From contig JASUTR010000084.1 in the NCBI GenBank assembly GCA_035048495.1, positions 186,001 through 250,000 on the forward strand: a stretch of 64,000 bases of DNA. Reading direction: 5' to 3'. The notes below the pieces were generated by a model. It saw nothing but the letters and a program-made list of their open reading frames with translations, made no database searches and had not been told where the DNA came from. A program made the translations under genes and the position numbers. This DNA comes from Euptelea pleiosperma. Taxonomy: Eukaryota; Streptophyta; Magnoliopsida; Ranunculales; Eupteleaceae. Numbering within the stretch: the first letter of the stretch is position 1; every line of letters starts with the position of its first letter. Positions 49,069 through 60,891 of the stretch are shown one piece after another.

Positions 49069-49727
49069 GAAAGCTAAGGGAGATGAGATAGAGCTGATAG
49101 GCAGGAGTTCTGGGGTTAGGTCAGTAGATTCGAGGATCGAGAGATGAAGAGAGAGAGAGAATAAGGAGAGATGAGAGAAAAAGTATCAAAAAAATGGAAA
49201 AAAGCACTGGCGGAGGGTCTGGAACCCTGTTCTTCACTGTGACCATCCTCACGCTTCTCCAGTAGAGTCGACCATCATTCTTTGCTGACTCATGTGGATT
49301 TAAACGCTTTGGTCTGTCTCTTGGTCATTGGCTCTCCTACTCTCTTCGTTCTTTGGGCCGACTTTTTGGTCCTCTTATTCAGCCCATATTTGGCCCATAT
49401 CTTCTAGTTATAGCATGTGGGCTTGTTAAGCTTTGATAATGGGCTTTCATGATCGATTTGGGCCCACAAGTCTCGAAAATCGTCCCATCGGGGTTTCCTG
49501 CGACAGAAGAAGCGCGTAATGAGACTTTATCAGAACGGCTTAATATTTAGACTTCCGAAAAAGTGTTTAATGCATGCAAATATACCATTTCGTCCAGAAA
49601 AGTGTGTTTTACGCAATGAGATAGACTCTTACGTAGAAAAGTGGATAATTAGAGCAGTTTTACGTAGGAGAGTGCGATAACGCTAACAGGATAAGTGCTT
49701 AAAATAAGCACTTTTGAGCGAATATCA

Positions 49728-49732
49728 ATTTG
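49728..49732. repeat. Target-site duplication, right copy (atttg), element 2
   Basis: Follows the LTR-terminal CA and runs in phase into ggataggcgaaac of a type iv satellite monomer. Confidence 0.9.
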
Positions 49733-51499
49733 GGATAGGCGAAACAAGTTAGCTCCATCCGTGCGTCAACGTCTCAAATTGGACTCAGTTTGTGTGTTAC
49801 ATTCCGAAGCTTATAACTTGTGACTTTTTCACAACCGGACCTCGTAATTGGAGTCAAAGTCTTCCATTACTATTGTTGCAACACATTTGAAGTGTTGAAA
49901 CAAGATTCGTGACAGTCAAAATAAGTTAGCTCCATACGTGTGTCAACGTCTCAAATTGGACTCAGTTTGTGTGTTACATTCCGAAGCCTATAACTTGTGA
50001 CTTTTTCGCAACCGGACCTCGTAATTAGACTCGAATTCTTTCATTACAATTGTTTCAACATATTTGAAGTGTTGGAACAAGATTTATGACTATCGAAACA
50101 AGTTAGCTCCATCCGTGCGTCAACGTCTCAAATTGGACTCAGTTTGTGTGTTACATTCCGAAGCCTATAACTTGTGACATTTTCGTAATCGGACCTCGTA
50201 ATTGGACTCAAACTCTTCCATAATTATTGTTTCAACACATTTGAAGTATTGGAACAAGATTCGGGATAGGCGAAACAAGTTAGCTCCATCCGTGCGTCAA
50301 CGTCTCAAATTGGACTCAGTTTGTGTGTTACATTCCGAAGCCTATAACTTGTGACTTTTTCGCAACCGGACCTCGTCATTAGACTCGAATTCTTCCATTA
50401 CAATTGTTTCAACACATTTGAAGTCTTGGAACAAGATTTATGACTGTCGAAACAAGTTAGCTCCATCTGTGTGTCAACGTCTCAAATTGGACTCAGTTTG
50501 TGAGTTACATTCCGAAGCCTATAACTTGTGACTTTTTTGCGACCGGACCTCGTAATTGGATTCAAACTCTTCCATTACTATTGTTTCAACACATTTGAAG
50601 TGTTGGGACAAGATTTATTACTGTCGAAACAAACTAGCTCCATCCGTGCGTCAACTTCTCAAATTGGACACAGTTTGTCTATTACTTTCCGAAGCCTATA
50701 ACTTGTGACTTTTTCGCAATCGGACCTCGTAATTGGACTCAAAGTCTTCCATTATTATTGTTTCAACACATTTGAAGTATTGGAACAAGATTCGGGATAG
50801 GCGAAACAAGTTAGCTCCATCCGTGCGTCAACGTCTCAAATTGGACTCAGTTTGTGTGTTACATTCCGAAGCCTATAACTTGTGACTTTTTCACAACCGG
50901 ACCTCGTAATTAGACTCGAATTCTTCCATTACAATTGTTTCAACACATTTGAAGTCTTGGAACAAGATTTATGACTGTCGAAACAAGTTAGCTCCATCTG
51001 TGTGTCAACGTCTCAAATTGGACTCAGTTTGTGTGTTACATTCCGAAGCCTATAACTTGTGACTTTTTTGCGACCGGACCTCGTAATTGGACTCAAACTC
51101 TTCCATTACTATTGTTTCAACACATTTGAAGTGTTGGGACAAGATTTATGACTGTCGAAACAAGCTAGCTCCATCCGTGCGTCAACTTCTCAAATTGGAC
51201 ACAGTTTGTCTGTTACTTTCCGAAGCCTATAACTTGTGACTTTTTTGCAATCGGACCTCGTAATTGGACTAAAACTCTTCCATTATTATTGTTTCAACAC
51301 ATTTGAAGTATTGAAACAAGATTCGGGATAGGCGAAACAAGTTAGCTCCATCCGTACGTGAACGTCTCAAATTGGACTCAGTTTGTGTGTTACATTCCGA
51401 AGCCTATAACTTGTGACTTTTTCGCAACCGGACCTCGTAATTAGACTCGAATTCTTCCATTACAATTGTTTCAACACATTTCAAGTGTTGGAACAAGAT

Positions 51500-53720
51500 T
51501 TATGACTGTCGAAACAAGTTAGCTCCATCCGTGCGTCAACGTCTCAAATTGGACTCTGTTTGTGTGTTACATTCCGAAGCCTATAACTTGTGACTTTTTC
51601 GCAATCGGACCTCGTAATTGGACTCAAACACTTCCATTATTATTGTTTCAACACATTTGAAGTATTGGAACAAGATTCAAGATAGGCGAAACAAGTTAGC
51701 TCCATCCGTGCGTCAACGTCTCAAATTGGACTCAGTTTGTGTGTTACATTCCGAAGCCTATAACTTGTGACTTTTTCGCAACCGGACCTCGTAATTGGAC
51801 TCAAAGTCTTCCATTACTATTGTTCCAACACATTTGAAGTGTTGAAACAAGATTCGTGACAGTCAAAACAAGTTAGCTCCATCCATGCGTCAACGTCTCA
51901 AATTGGACTCAGTTTGTGTGTTGCATTCCGAAGCCTATAACTTGTGACTTTTTCGCCACCGGACCTCGTAATTAGACTCGAATTCTTCCATTACAATTGT
52001 TTCAACACATTTGAAGTGTTGGAACGAGACTTATGACTGTCGAAACAAGTTAGCTCCATCCGTGCGTCAACGTCTCAAATTGGACTCAGTTTGTGTGTTA
52101 CATTCCGAAGCCTATAACTTGTGACTTTTTCGCAACCGGACCTCGTAATTGGACTCAAAGTCTTCCATTACTGTTGTTGCAACACATTTGAAGTGTTGAA
52201 ACAAGATTCGTGACAGTCAAAACAAGTTAGCACCATCCGTGCGTCAACGTCTCAAATTGGACTCAGTTTGTGTGTTACATTCCGAAGCCTATAACTTGTG
52301 ACTTTTCCGCAACCGGACCTCGTAATTAGACTCGAATTCTTCCATTACAATTGTTTCAACACATTTGAAGTGTTGGAACAAGATTTATGACTGTCGAAAC
52401 AAGTTAGCTCCATCTGTGTGTCAACGTCTCAAATTGGACTCAGTTTGTGTGTTACATTCCGAAGCCTATAACTTGTGACTTTTTTGCGACCGGACCTCGT
52501 AATTGGACTCAAACTCTTCCATTACTATTGTTTCAACACATTTGAAGTGTTGGGACAAGATTTATGACTGTCGAAACTAGCTAGCTCCATCCGTGCGTCA
52601 ACTTCTCAAATTGGACACAGTTTGTCTGTTACTTTCCGAAGCCTATAACTTGTGACTTTTTCGCAATCGGACCTCGTAATTGGACTCAAACTCTTCCATT
52701 ATTATTGTTTCAACACATTTGAAGTATTGGAACAAGATTCGGGATAGGCGAAACAAGTTAGCTCCATCCGTGCGTCAACGTCTCAAATTGGAGTCAGTTT
52801 GTGTGTTACATTCCGAAGCCTATAACTTCTGACTTTTTCGCAACCAGACCTCGTAATTGGAGTCAAAGTCTTCCATTACTATTGTTGCAACACATTTGAA
52901 GTGTTGAAACAAGATTCGTGACAGTCAAAATAAGTTAGCTCCATCCGTGTGTCAACGTCAAAATTGGACTCAGTTTGTGTGTTACATTCCGAAGCCTATA
53001 ACTTGTGACTTTTTCGCAACCGGACCTCGTAATAAGACTCGAATTCTTCCATTACAATTGTTTCAACATATTTGAAGTGTTGGAACAAGATTTATGACTG
53101 TCGAAACAAGTTAGCTCCATCCGTGCGTCAACGTCTCAAATTGGACTCAGTTTGTGTGTTACATTCCGAAGCCTATAACTTGTGACTTTTTCGCAATCGA
53201 ATCCTCGTAATTGGACACAAACTCTTCCATTATTATTGTTTCAACACATTTGAAGTATTGGAACAAGATTCGGGATAGGCGAAACAAGTTAGCTCCATCT
53301 GTGCGTCAACGTCTCAAATTGGACTTAGTTTGTGTGTTACATTCCGAAGGCTATAACTTGTGACTTTTTCACAACCGGACCTCGTAATTGGACTCAAAGT
53401 CTTCCATTACTATTGTTGCAACACATTTGAAGTGTTGAAACAAGATTCGTGACAGTTAAAACAAGTTAGCTCCATCCGTGCGTCAACGTCTCAAATTGGA
53501 CTCAGTTTGTGTGTTACATTCCGAAGCCTATAACTTGTGACTTTTTCGCAACCGGACCTCGTAATTAGACTCGAATTCTTCCATTACAATTGTTTCAACA
53601 CATTTGAAGTGTTGGAACAAGATTTATGACTGTCGAAACAAGTTAGCTCCATCTGTGTGTCAACGTCTCAAATTGGACTCAGTTTGTGTGTTACATTCCG
53701 AAGCCTATAACTTGTGACTT
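51500..53720. repeat. Block C duplication, copy 1 (28-monomer offset)
   Basis: Shared rare variants lie 4956-4958 bp (28 x 177) before those of copy 2: ggactctgtttg at 51551 and 56507, tttcgccacc at 51954 and 56910, gttagcacc, and gacagttaaaac at 53451 and 58409. The 2-bp change in offset is explained by the deletion near 52956. Confidence 0.82.
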
Positions 53721-54982
53721 TTTTGCGACCGGACCTCGTAATTGGATTCAAACTCTTCCATTACTATTGTTTCAACACATTTGAAGTGTTGGGACAAGAT
53801 TTATTACTGTCGAAACAAGCTAGCTCCATCCGTGCGTCAACTTCTCAAATTGGACACAGTTTGTCTATTACTTTCCGAAGCCTATAACTTGTGACTTTTT
53901 CGCAATCGGACCTAGTAATTGGACTCAAACTCTTCCATTATTATTGTTTCAACACATTTGTAGTATTGGAACAAGATTCGGGATAGGCGAAACAAGTTAG
54001 CTCCATCCGTGCGTCAACGCCTCAAGTTGGACTCAGTTTGTGTGTTACATTCCGAAGCCTATAACTTGTGACTTTTTCGCAACCGGACCTCGTAATTAGA
54101 CTCGAATTCTTCGATTACAATTGTTTCAACACATTTGAAGTGTTGGAACAAGATTTATGACTGTCGAAACAAGTTAGCTCTATCTGTGTGTCAACGTCTC
54201 AAATTGGACTCAGTTTGTGAGTTACATTCCGAAGCCTATAACTTGTGACTTTTTTGCGACCGGACCTCGTAATTGGACTCAAACTCTTCCATTACTATTG
54301 TTTCAAGACATTTGAAGTGTTGGGACAAGATTTATTACTGTCGAAACAAGCTAGCTCCATCCATGCGTCAACTTCTCAAATTGGACACAGTTTGTCTATT
54401 ACTTTCCGAAGCCTATAACTTGTGACTTTTTCGCAACCGGACCTCGTCATTAGACTCGAATTCTTCCATTACAATTGTTTCAACACATTTGAAGTGTTGG
54501 AACAAGATTTATGACTGTCGAAACAAGTTAGCTCCATCTGTGTGTCAACGTCTCAAATTGGACTCAGTTTGTGAGTTACATTCCGAAGCCTATAACTTGT
54601 GACTTTTTTGCGACCGGACCTCGTAATTGGATTCAAACTCTTCCATTACTATTGTTTCAACACATTTGAAGTGTTGGGACGAGATTTATTACTGTCGAAA
54701 CAAGCTAGCTCCATCCGTGCGTCAACTTCTCAAATTGGACACAGTTTGTCTATTACTTTCCGAAGCCTATAACTTGTGACTTTTTCGCAATCGGACCTCG
54801 TAATTGGACTCAAACTCTTCCATTATTATTGTTTCAACACATTTGAAGTATTGGAACAAGATTCGGGATAGGCGAAACAAGTTAGCTCCATCCGTGCGTC
54901 AACGTCTCAAATTGGACTCAGTTTGTGTGTTACATTCCGAAGCCTATAACTTGTGACTTTTTCGCAACCGGACCTCGTAATT

Positions 54983-56752
54983 AGACTCGAATTCTTCCAT
55001 TACAATTGTTTCAACACATTTGAAGTGTTGGAACAAGATTTATGACTGTCGAAACAAGTTAGCTCCATCTGTGTGTCAACGTCTCAAATTGGACTCAGTT
55101 TGTGTGTTACATTCCGAAACCTATAACTTGTGACTTTTTTGCGACCGGACCTCGTAATTGGACTCAAACTCTTCCATTACTATTGTTTCAACACATTTGA
55201 AGTGTTGGGACAAGATTTATGACTGTCGAAACAAGCTAGCTCCATCCGTGCGTCAACTTCTCAAATTGGACACAGTTTGTCTGTTACTTTCCGAAGCCTA
55301 TAACTTGTGACTTTTTCGCAATCGGACCTCGTAATTGGACTAAAACTCTTCCATTATTATTGTTTCAACACATTTGAAGTATTGGAACAAGATTCGGGAT
55401 AGGCGAAACAAGTTAGCTCCATCCGTACGTGAACGTCTCAAATTGGACTCAGTTTGTGTGTTACATTCCGAAGCCTATAACTTGTGACTTTTTCGCAACC
55501 GGACCTCGTAATTAGACTCGAATTCTTCCATTACAATTGTTTCAACACATTTGAAGTGTTGGAACAAGATTTATGACTGTCGAAACAAGTTAGCTCCATC
55601 CGTGCGTCAATGTCTCAAATTGGACTCTGTTTGTGTGTTACATTCCGAAGCCTATAACTTGTGACTTTTTCGCAATCGGACCTCGTAATTGGACTCAAAC
55701 ACTTCCATTATTATTGTTTCAACACATTTGAAGTATTGGAACAAGATTCAGGATAGGCGAAACAAGTTAGCTCCATCCGTGCGTCAACGTCTCAAATTGG
55801 ACTCAGTTTGTGTGTTACATTCCGAAGCCTATAACTTGTGACTTTTTCGCAACCGGACCTCGTAATTAGACTCGAATTCTTCCATTACAATTGTTTCAAC
55901 ACATTTGAAGTGTTGGAACAAGATTTATGACTGTCGAAACAAGTTAGCTCCATCTGTGTGTCAACGTCTCAAATTGGACTCAGTTTGTGTGTTACATTCC
56001 GAAGCCTATAACTTGTGACTTTTTTGCGACCGGACCTCGTAATTGGACTCAAACTCTTCCATTACTATTGTTTCAACACATTTGAAGTGTTGGGACAAGA
56101 TTTATGACTGTCGAAACAAGCTAGCTCCATCCGTGCGTCAACTTCTCAAATTGGACACAGTTTGTCTGTTACTTTCCGAAGCCTATAACTTGTGACTTTT
56201 TCGCAATCGGACCTCGTAATTGGACTAAAACTCTTCCATTATTATTGTTTCAACACATTTGAAGTATTGGAACAAGATTCGGGATAGGCGAAACAAGTTA
56301 GCTCCATCCGTACGTGAACGTCTCAAATTGGACTCAGTTTGTGTGTTACATTCCGAAGCCTATAACTTGTGACTTTTTCGCAACCGGACCTCGTAATTAG
56401 ACTCGAATTCTTCCATTACAATTGTTTCAACACATTTGAAGTGTTGGAACAAGATTTATGACTGTCGAAACAAGTTAGCTCCATCCGTGCGTCAATGTCT
56501 CAAATTGGACTCTGTTTGTGTGTTACATTCCGAAGCCTATAACTTGTGACTTTTTCGCAATCGGACCTCGTAATTGGACTCAAACACTTCCATTATTATT
56601 GTTTCAACACATTTGAAGTATTGGAACAAGATTCAGGATAGGCGAAACAAGTTAGCTCCATCCGTGCGTCAACGTCTCAAATTGGACTCAGTTTGTGTGT
56701 TACATTCCGAAGCCTATAACTTGTGACTTTTTCGCAACCGGACCTCGTAATT
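54983..56752. repeat. Tandem duplication of a five-monomer block (2 x 885 bp)
   Basis: ccgtacgtgaacg occurs at 55424 and 56309, exactly 885 bp (5 x 177) apart, with matching flanking monomers, including ggactctgtttg and gactaaaactc in both. The copies are about 54983-55867 and 55868-56752. I noticed only isolated differences, such as ccgaaacctat near 55116 versus ccgaagcctat. Confidence 0.85.
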
Positions 56753-58660
56753 GGACTCAAAGTCTTCCATTACTATTGTTCCAACACATTTGAAGTGTTG
56801 AAACAAGATTCGTGACAGTCAAAACAAGTTAGCTCCATCCATGCGTCAACGTCTCAAATTGGACTCAGTTTGTGTGTTGCATTCCGAAGCCTATAACTTG
56901 TGACTTTTTCGCCACCGGACCTCGTAATTAGACTCGAATTCTTCCATTACAATTGTTTCAACACATTTGAAGTGTTGGAACGAGACTTATGACTGTCGAA
57001 ACAAGTTAGCTCCATCCGTGCGTCAACGTCTCAAATTGGACTCAGTTTGTGTGTTACATTCTGAAGCCTATAACTTGTGACTTTTTCGCAACCGGACCTC
57101 GTAATTGGACTCAAAGTCTTCCATTACTATTGTTGCAACACATTTGAAGTGTTGAAACAAGATTCGTGACAGTCAAAACAAGTTAGCACCATCCGTGCGT
57201 CAACGTCTCAAATTGGACTCAGTTTGTGTGTTACATTCCGAAGCCTATAACTTGTGACTTTTTCGCAACCGGACCTCGTAATTAGACTCGAATTCTTCCA
57301 TTACAATTGTTTCAACACATTTGAAGTGTTGGAACAAGATTTATGACTGTCGAAACAAGTTAGCTCCATCTGTGTGTCAACGTCTCAAATTGGACTCAGT
57401 TTGTGTGTTACATTCCGAAGCCTATAACTTGTGACTTTTTTGCGACCGGACCTCGTAATTGGACTCAAACTCTTCCATTACTATTGTTTCAACACATTTG
57501 AAGTGTTGGGACAAGATTTATGACTGTCGAAACTAGCTAGCTCCATCCGTGCGTCAACTTCTCAAATTGGACACAGTTTGTCTGTTACTTTCCGAAGCCT
57601 ATAACTTGTGACTTTTTCGCAATCGGACCTCGTAATTGGACTCAAACTCTTCCATTATTATTGTTTCAACACATTTGAAGTATTGGAACAAGATTCGGGA
57701 TAGGCGAAACAAGTTAGCTCCATCCGTGCGTCAACGTCTCAAATTGGAGTCAGTTTGTGTGTTACATTCCGAAGCCTATAACTTGTGACTTTTTCCCAAT
57801 CGAATCCTCGTAATTGGACTCAAACTCTTCCATTATTATTGTTTCAACACAGTTGAAGTATTGGAACAAGATTCGGGATAGGGGAAACAAGTTAGCTCCA
57901 TCCGTGTGTCAACGTCTCAAATTGGACTCAGTTTGTGTGTTACATTCCGAAGCCTATAACTTGTGACTTTTTCGCAACCGGACCTCGTAATAAGACTCGA
58001 ATTCTTCCATTACAATTGTTTCAACATATTTGAAGTGTTGGAACAAGATTTATGACTGTCGAAACAAGTTAGCTCCATCCGTGCGTCAACGTCTCAAATT
58101 GGACTCAGTTTGTGTGTTACATTCCGAAGCCTATAACTTGTGACTTTTTCGCAATCGAATCCTCGTAATTGGACTCAAACTCTTCCATTATTATTGTTTC
58201 AACACATTTGAAGTATTGGAACAAGATTCGGGATAGGCGAAACAAGTTAGCTCCATCCGTGCGTCAACGTCTCAAATTGGACTTAGTTTGTGTGTTACAT
58301 TCCGAAGGCTATAACTTGTGACTTTTTCACAACCGGACCTCGTAATTGGACTCAAAGTCTTCCATTACTATTGTTGCAACACATTTGAAGTGTTGAAACA
58401 AGATTCGTGACAGTTAAAACAAGTTAGCTCCATCCGTGCGTCAACGTCTCAAATTGGACTCAGTTTGTGTGTTACATTCCGAAGCCTATAACTTGTGACT
58501 TTTTCGCAACCGGACCTCGTAATTAGACTCGAATTCTTCCATTACAATTGTTTCAACACATTTGAAGTGTTGGAACAAGATTTATGACTGTCGAAAGAAG
58601 TTAGCTCCATCTGTGTGTCAACGTCTCAAATTGGACTCAGTTTGTGTGTTACATTCCGAA
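56456..58660. repeat. Block C duplication, copy 2, with one converted monomer
   Basis: Second copy of 51500-53720. One monomer differs in kind: about 57796-57893 reads tttttcccaatcgaatcc, cacagttgaag and gataggggaaac, where copy 1 (about 52832-52930) has a type i monomer. Both flanks match copy 1 again. The replaced tract equals sequence at 31019-31117 and 34207-34305. Confidence 0.8.
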
Positions 58661-59978
58661 GCCTATAACTTGTGACTTGAAAGTAGGGTTTTTCCGCGTC
58701 GTTGGTTACGGAAACCCTAACTTCAACAAGATTTATAATTTTAATCCGATTATCCTGCAAAATTCAAAGATTCTGTATAGGGATTCGTGTCGGATGTCGA
58801 TCCACACTCGAGGTTAGTTAGTGCAATTAAAGAGCATAAAATGACGAGGAAATTGCAGATAATGTAACACAATCATACTTTAATCATATTTATTTAACTG
58901 AACTTGTCTCTTACAATGAAAATCAAATAAAAATAACTAAACTAGAAAGCATTAAAAGAGATTAGGGTAGAGAGAGAAAGTGAAGAATGGAGAGAGAAAC
59001 AAAAAAAAAGAATAGATAGAGAGAGAAGATGAGATGGGAGGTTTTTTTAGAGAGAGAAAAGAGATGGTTAGAGAGAGAAGGTGAAAGAAGAGAGAGAGAA
59101 ACTAGAGAGAATGAGTTCTAGAGAGAGACTAAAGAGAGAAAGTAACCTTAGGACATACCGGGGTGGTCGAAATGTGATCGGCCAATTGGATCGGCCAATG
59201 ATGTATGAGTTTTGGCTCGGATGATCAGCTGTTGAAGAGATAGGAAATGAGAAAGTTGATCTGAGAAATGTTGCATTCACGCTACACGGCTTGATCGTGG
59301 TTGCATGCGATCACGAAATAGTGGCTGTCCAAGGAAGTTTGGAGAAGTCCATGGATCCTGGAATAAATCAAGGTGTTCCACATGGAAGTTGATGGCATGC
59401 ATGGACTGGGGGGGCGTAGGTGAAGCACATGGCTGCAAGGAGGGTTGAGGCGGTATAGCAGTCCACTGTGTGGACTGTTGTAGGTGGTGACGTGGAAGGA
59501 TGGAAGACCACACGGTGGTTGTGGTTCAAGGGGATGGAAGCGCCACCTGCTGTACCGCTTGCCCAGTGCAAGGGTAACAAAAAAGACCCTGGTCCGTGAG
59601 GGAGGGTGCTGTAAGATGCACCAGTCAAGGGAGAACGGTGGTGATGGAAGGCGGAGCAAGGAAGGAGGTGCTTGGTGGTGCTGCAACAGGCGGTATTGCA
59701 GTCCACGATGGTGTCGAACCTATAGCAGAGAAGAAGAAGAAGAAGAAAGAAGGAGGAAGGAAGAAGAAGAAGAAGAAAGAAGAAGGGGAAGAGCCTATCA
59801 GAGTTCGCCGGCGTTAATGGAGTTCGCCGGCGATTCTGTATTTTTTATTTATTTATTTTTTTCTTTTTGAAACTGAAAATAGAATAAGAAGGGAAGGAGA
59901 ATAAGAAGAATAAGAAGGGGAAGATGAGGAGAGGGAGGAGTAGGGGGCAGTAACGTCCTGCCTGTGTACAGAGTCGGG

Positions 59979-60002
59979 CGGAGTTGCAGCCTGCAACTCC
60001 GG
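59979..60002. promoter_or_regulatory. LTR-internal palindrome (ccggagttgca type)
   Basis: cggagttgca and its complement around a short centre, equivalent to 38071-38095 and 44067-44091. Confidence 0.6.
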
Positions 60003-60003
60003 T

Positions 60004-60043
<40 letters not shown>

Positions 60044-60474
60044 GAGGACTACAGATGCTAGAAGAAGAAGAAAAAGAAGAAGAAGAAGAAGAAGAAGAAG
60101 AAAGAAGAAGAAAGAGGAAGAAAGAGAAGAAGAGAAGGGGGAGAGAATAGAACTTACCGGTGATGCAGGTTTGCTTCGCCGGAGATGGCAGCTCGTGAGG
60201 GAGAGGTGTGGTGGCTACGAGGTGCTGCGATACTGGAGGAAGGAGCGGTGGAGCATCAGGAAGTGGCTGGAGGATGATGACGTGGTCTTCAGCGTGGAGA
60301 AGAGGAGGAGGTTGTGCTCCACGGACTGGTTCAGTCCGCCGGAGAGATGAAGAAGACGATGATAAAAGTGAAAAAAAGAGGAGAAGGAGGAGGGGGATTG
60401 ATAGGAGAAGAGATTGGGGGAAGAGAAGAGAAGATTTGAGGGGGATTAGGGTTCGAACGAACCCTTCTCCTTCC

Positions 60475-60483
60475 TCTTATAAA
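60475..60483 (-). promoter_or_regulatory. LTR TATA box (CTTTATAAG)
   Basis: Identical to the box at 44415-44423 and at the same distance from the palindrome. Confidence 0.58.
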
Positions 60484-60486
60484 GCT

Positions 60487-60512
60487 CCCTATTTCCATTA
60501 ATGGAAATAGGG
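60487..60512. promoter_or_regulatory. Perfect 26-bp palindrome beside the LTR TATA box
   Basis: Same thirteen-base half-site, ccctatttccatt, as at 44427-44452. Confidence 0.63.
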
Positions 60513-60539
60513 TATTTTTTAAATAAAAAAAATATTTTT

Positions 60540-60589
<50 letters not shown>

Positions 60590-60623
60590 TAAAATGCTAC
60601 TTTTCTATGGGGAATCTCCCCAA

Positions 60624-60678
60624 TTAGTGGACCCCCCATTTAATTAAAATTATTTTTGAAATTCGCGGGGTCCACTAA
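60624..60678. repeat. 12-bp inverted repeat in U3 (ttagtggacccc arms)
   Basis: Perfect arms at 60624-60635 and 60667-60678. Confidence 0.65.
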
Positions 60679-60840
60679 CTGGTCGGACAGCGGGTCGATG
60701 CTGATGGGCCCGGCTACTGGCCCACATGGACTGATGATGTCCATCGTCTCACAAGATGATGTGACAGGCATTCTGAAGGTGATCGGATGGATGGTGACTT
60801 GATTGGGACCCAGATTGGTAGATCGACGGATCTAGAGAGA

Positions 60841-60891
60841 TCCAACGGTCCGATTAAAGATCCAACGGTCCGATGGAAGATCCAACGGTCA
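60841..60891 (-). promoter_or_regulatory. Three MSA-like motifs in U3, 20-bp spacing
   Basis: tccaacggtcc at 60841 and 60861, and tccaacggtca at 60881; the last fits the full MSA consensus. Spacing and position equal those in the solo LTR. Confidence 0.5.

Larger units (their letters stand above)
41366..49727 (-). mobile_element. Element 2: composite, deleted Athila/Tat-like element with inverted LTRs
   Basis: An 8362-bp insertion flanked by a 5-bp target duplication. Left to right on the plus strand it contains: a forward LTR of family f (41366-42864), its tRNA-Asp primer-binding site (42867-42884), a short leader, then a minus-strand element made of a 3-prime LTR lacking about its last 75 bp (42902-45443), a polypurine-like tract, a 3-prime noncoding region, integrase and H2C2 coding sequence, and a 5-prime LTR fragment (48784-49727). 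gag, protease, reverse transcriptase and the RNase H core are missing. Both outer edges are U3 ends, which a normal element never has; the duplication nevertheless indicates one integration event. Two same-family LTR segments within it (44504-45443 and 48784-49727) differ by only six substitutions and one 4-bp indel as counted by eye. Confidence 0.85.
48784..49727 (-). mobile_element. Truncated 5-prime LTR of element 2 (U3 only)
   Basis: A 944-bp copy of the first 940 bp of the LTR at 45443-44504, in own sense starting at TGATATTCGC. It stops exactly where the plus-strand poly(T) tract of the full LTR begins (aagtaaaaacc at 48784, the same word at 44504), and joins pol directly. Six substitutions and a (ga)2 length change separate the two copies. 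The break removes the palindrome, TATA box, R, U5, primer-binding site, gag and most of pol. It still carries two MSA-like motifs (49038 and 49058) and the tRNA-like segment. Confidence 0.92.
49728..58677. repeat. 177-bp satellite array, block C (about 50 monomers)
   Basis: Satellite between elements 2 and 3 with the same monomer types as block A. It contains a copy of the 36.5-37.1 kb block (variants cctagtaatt, tttgtagtattgg, caacgcctcaa, cttcgattac and tttcaagaca at 53740-54390), a 5-mer tandem duplication and a 28-mer-spaced duplication. A 2-bp loss occurs at caacgtcaaaattgg near 52956. No gene is seen. Confidence 0.96.
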
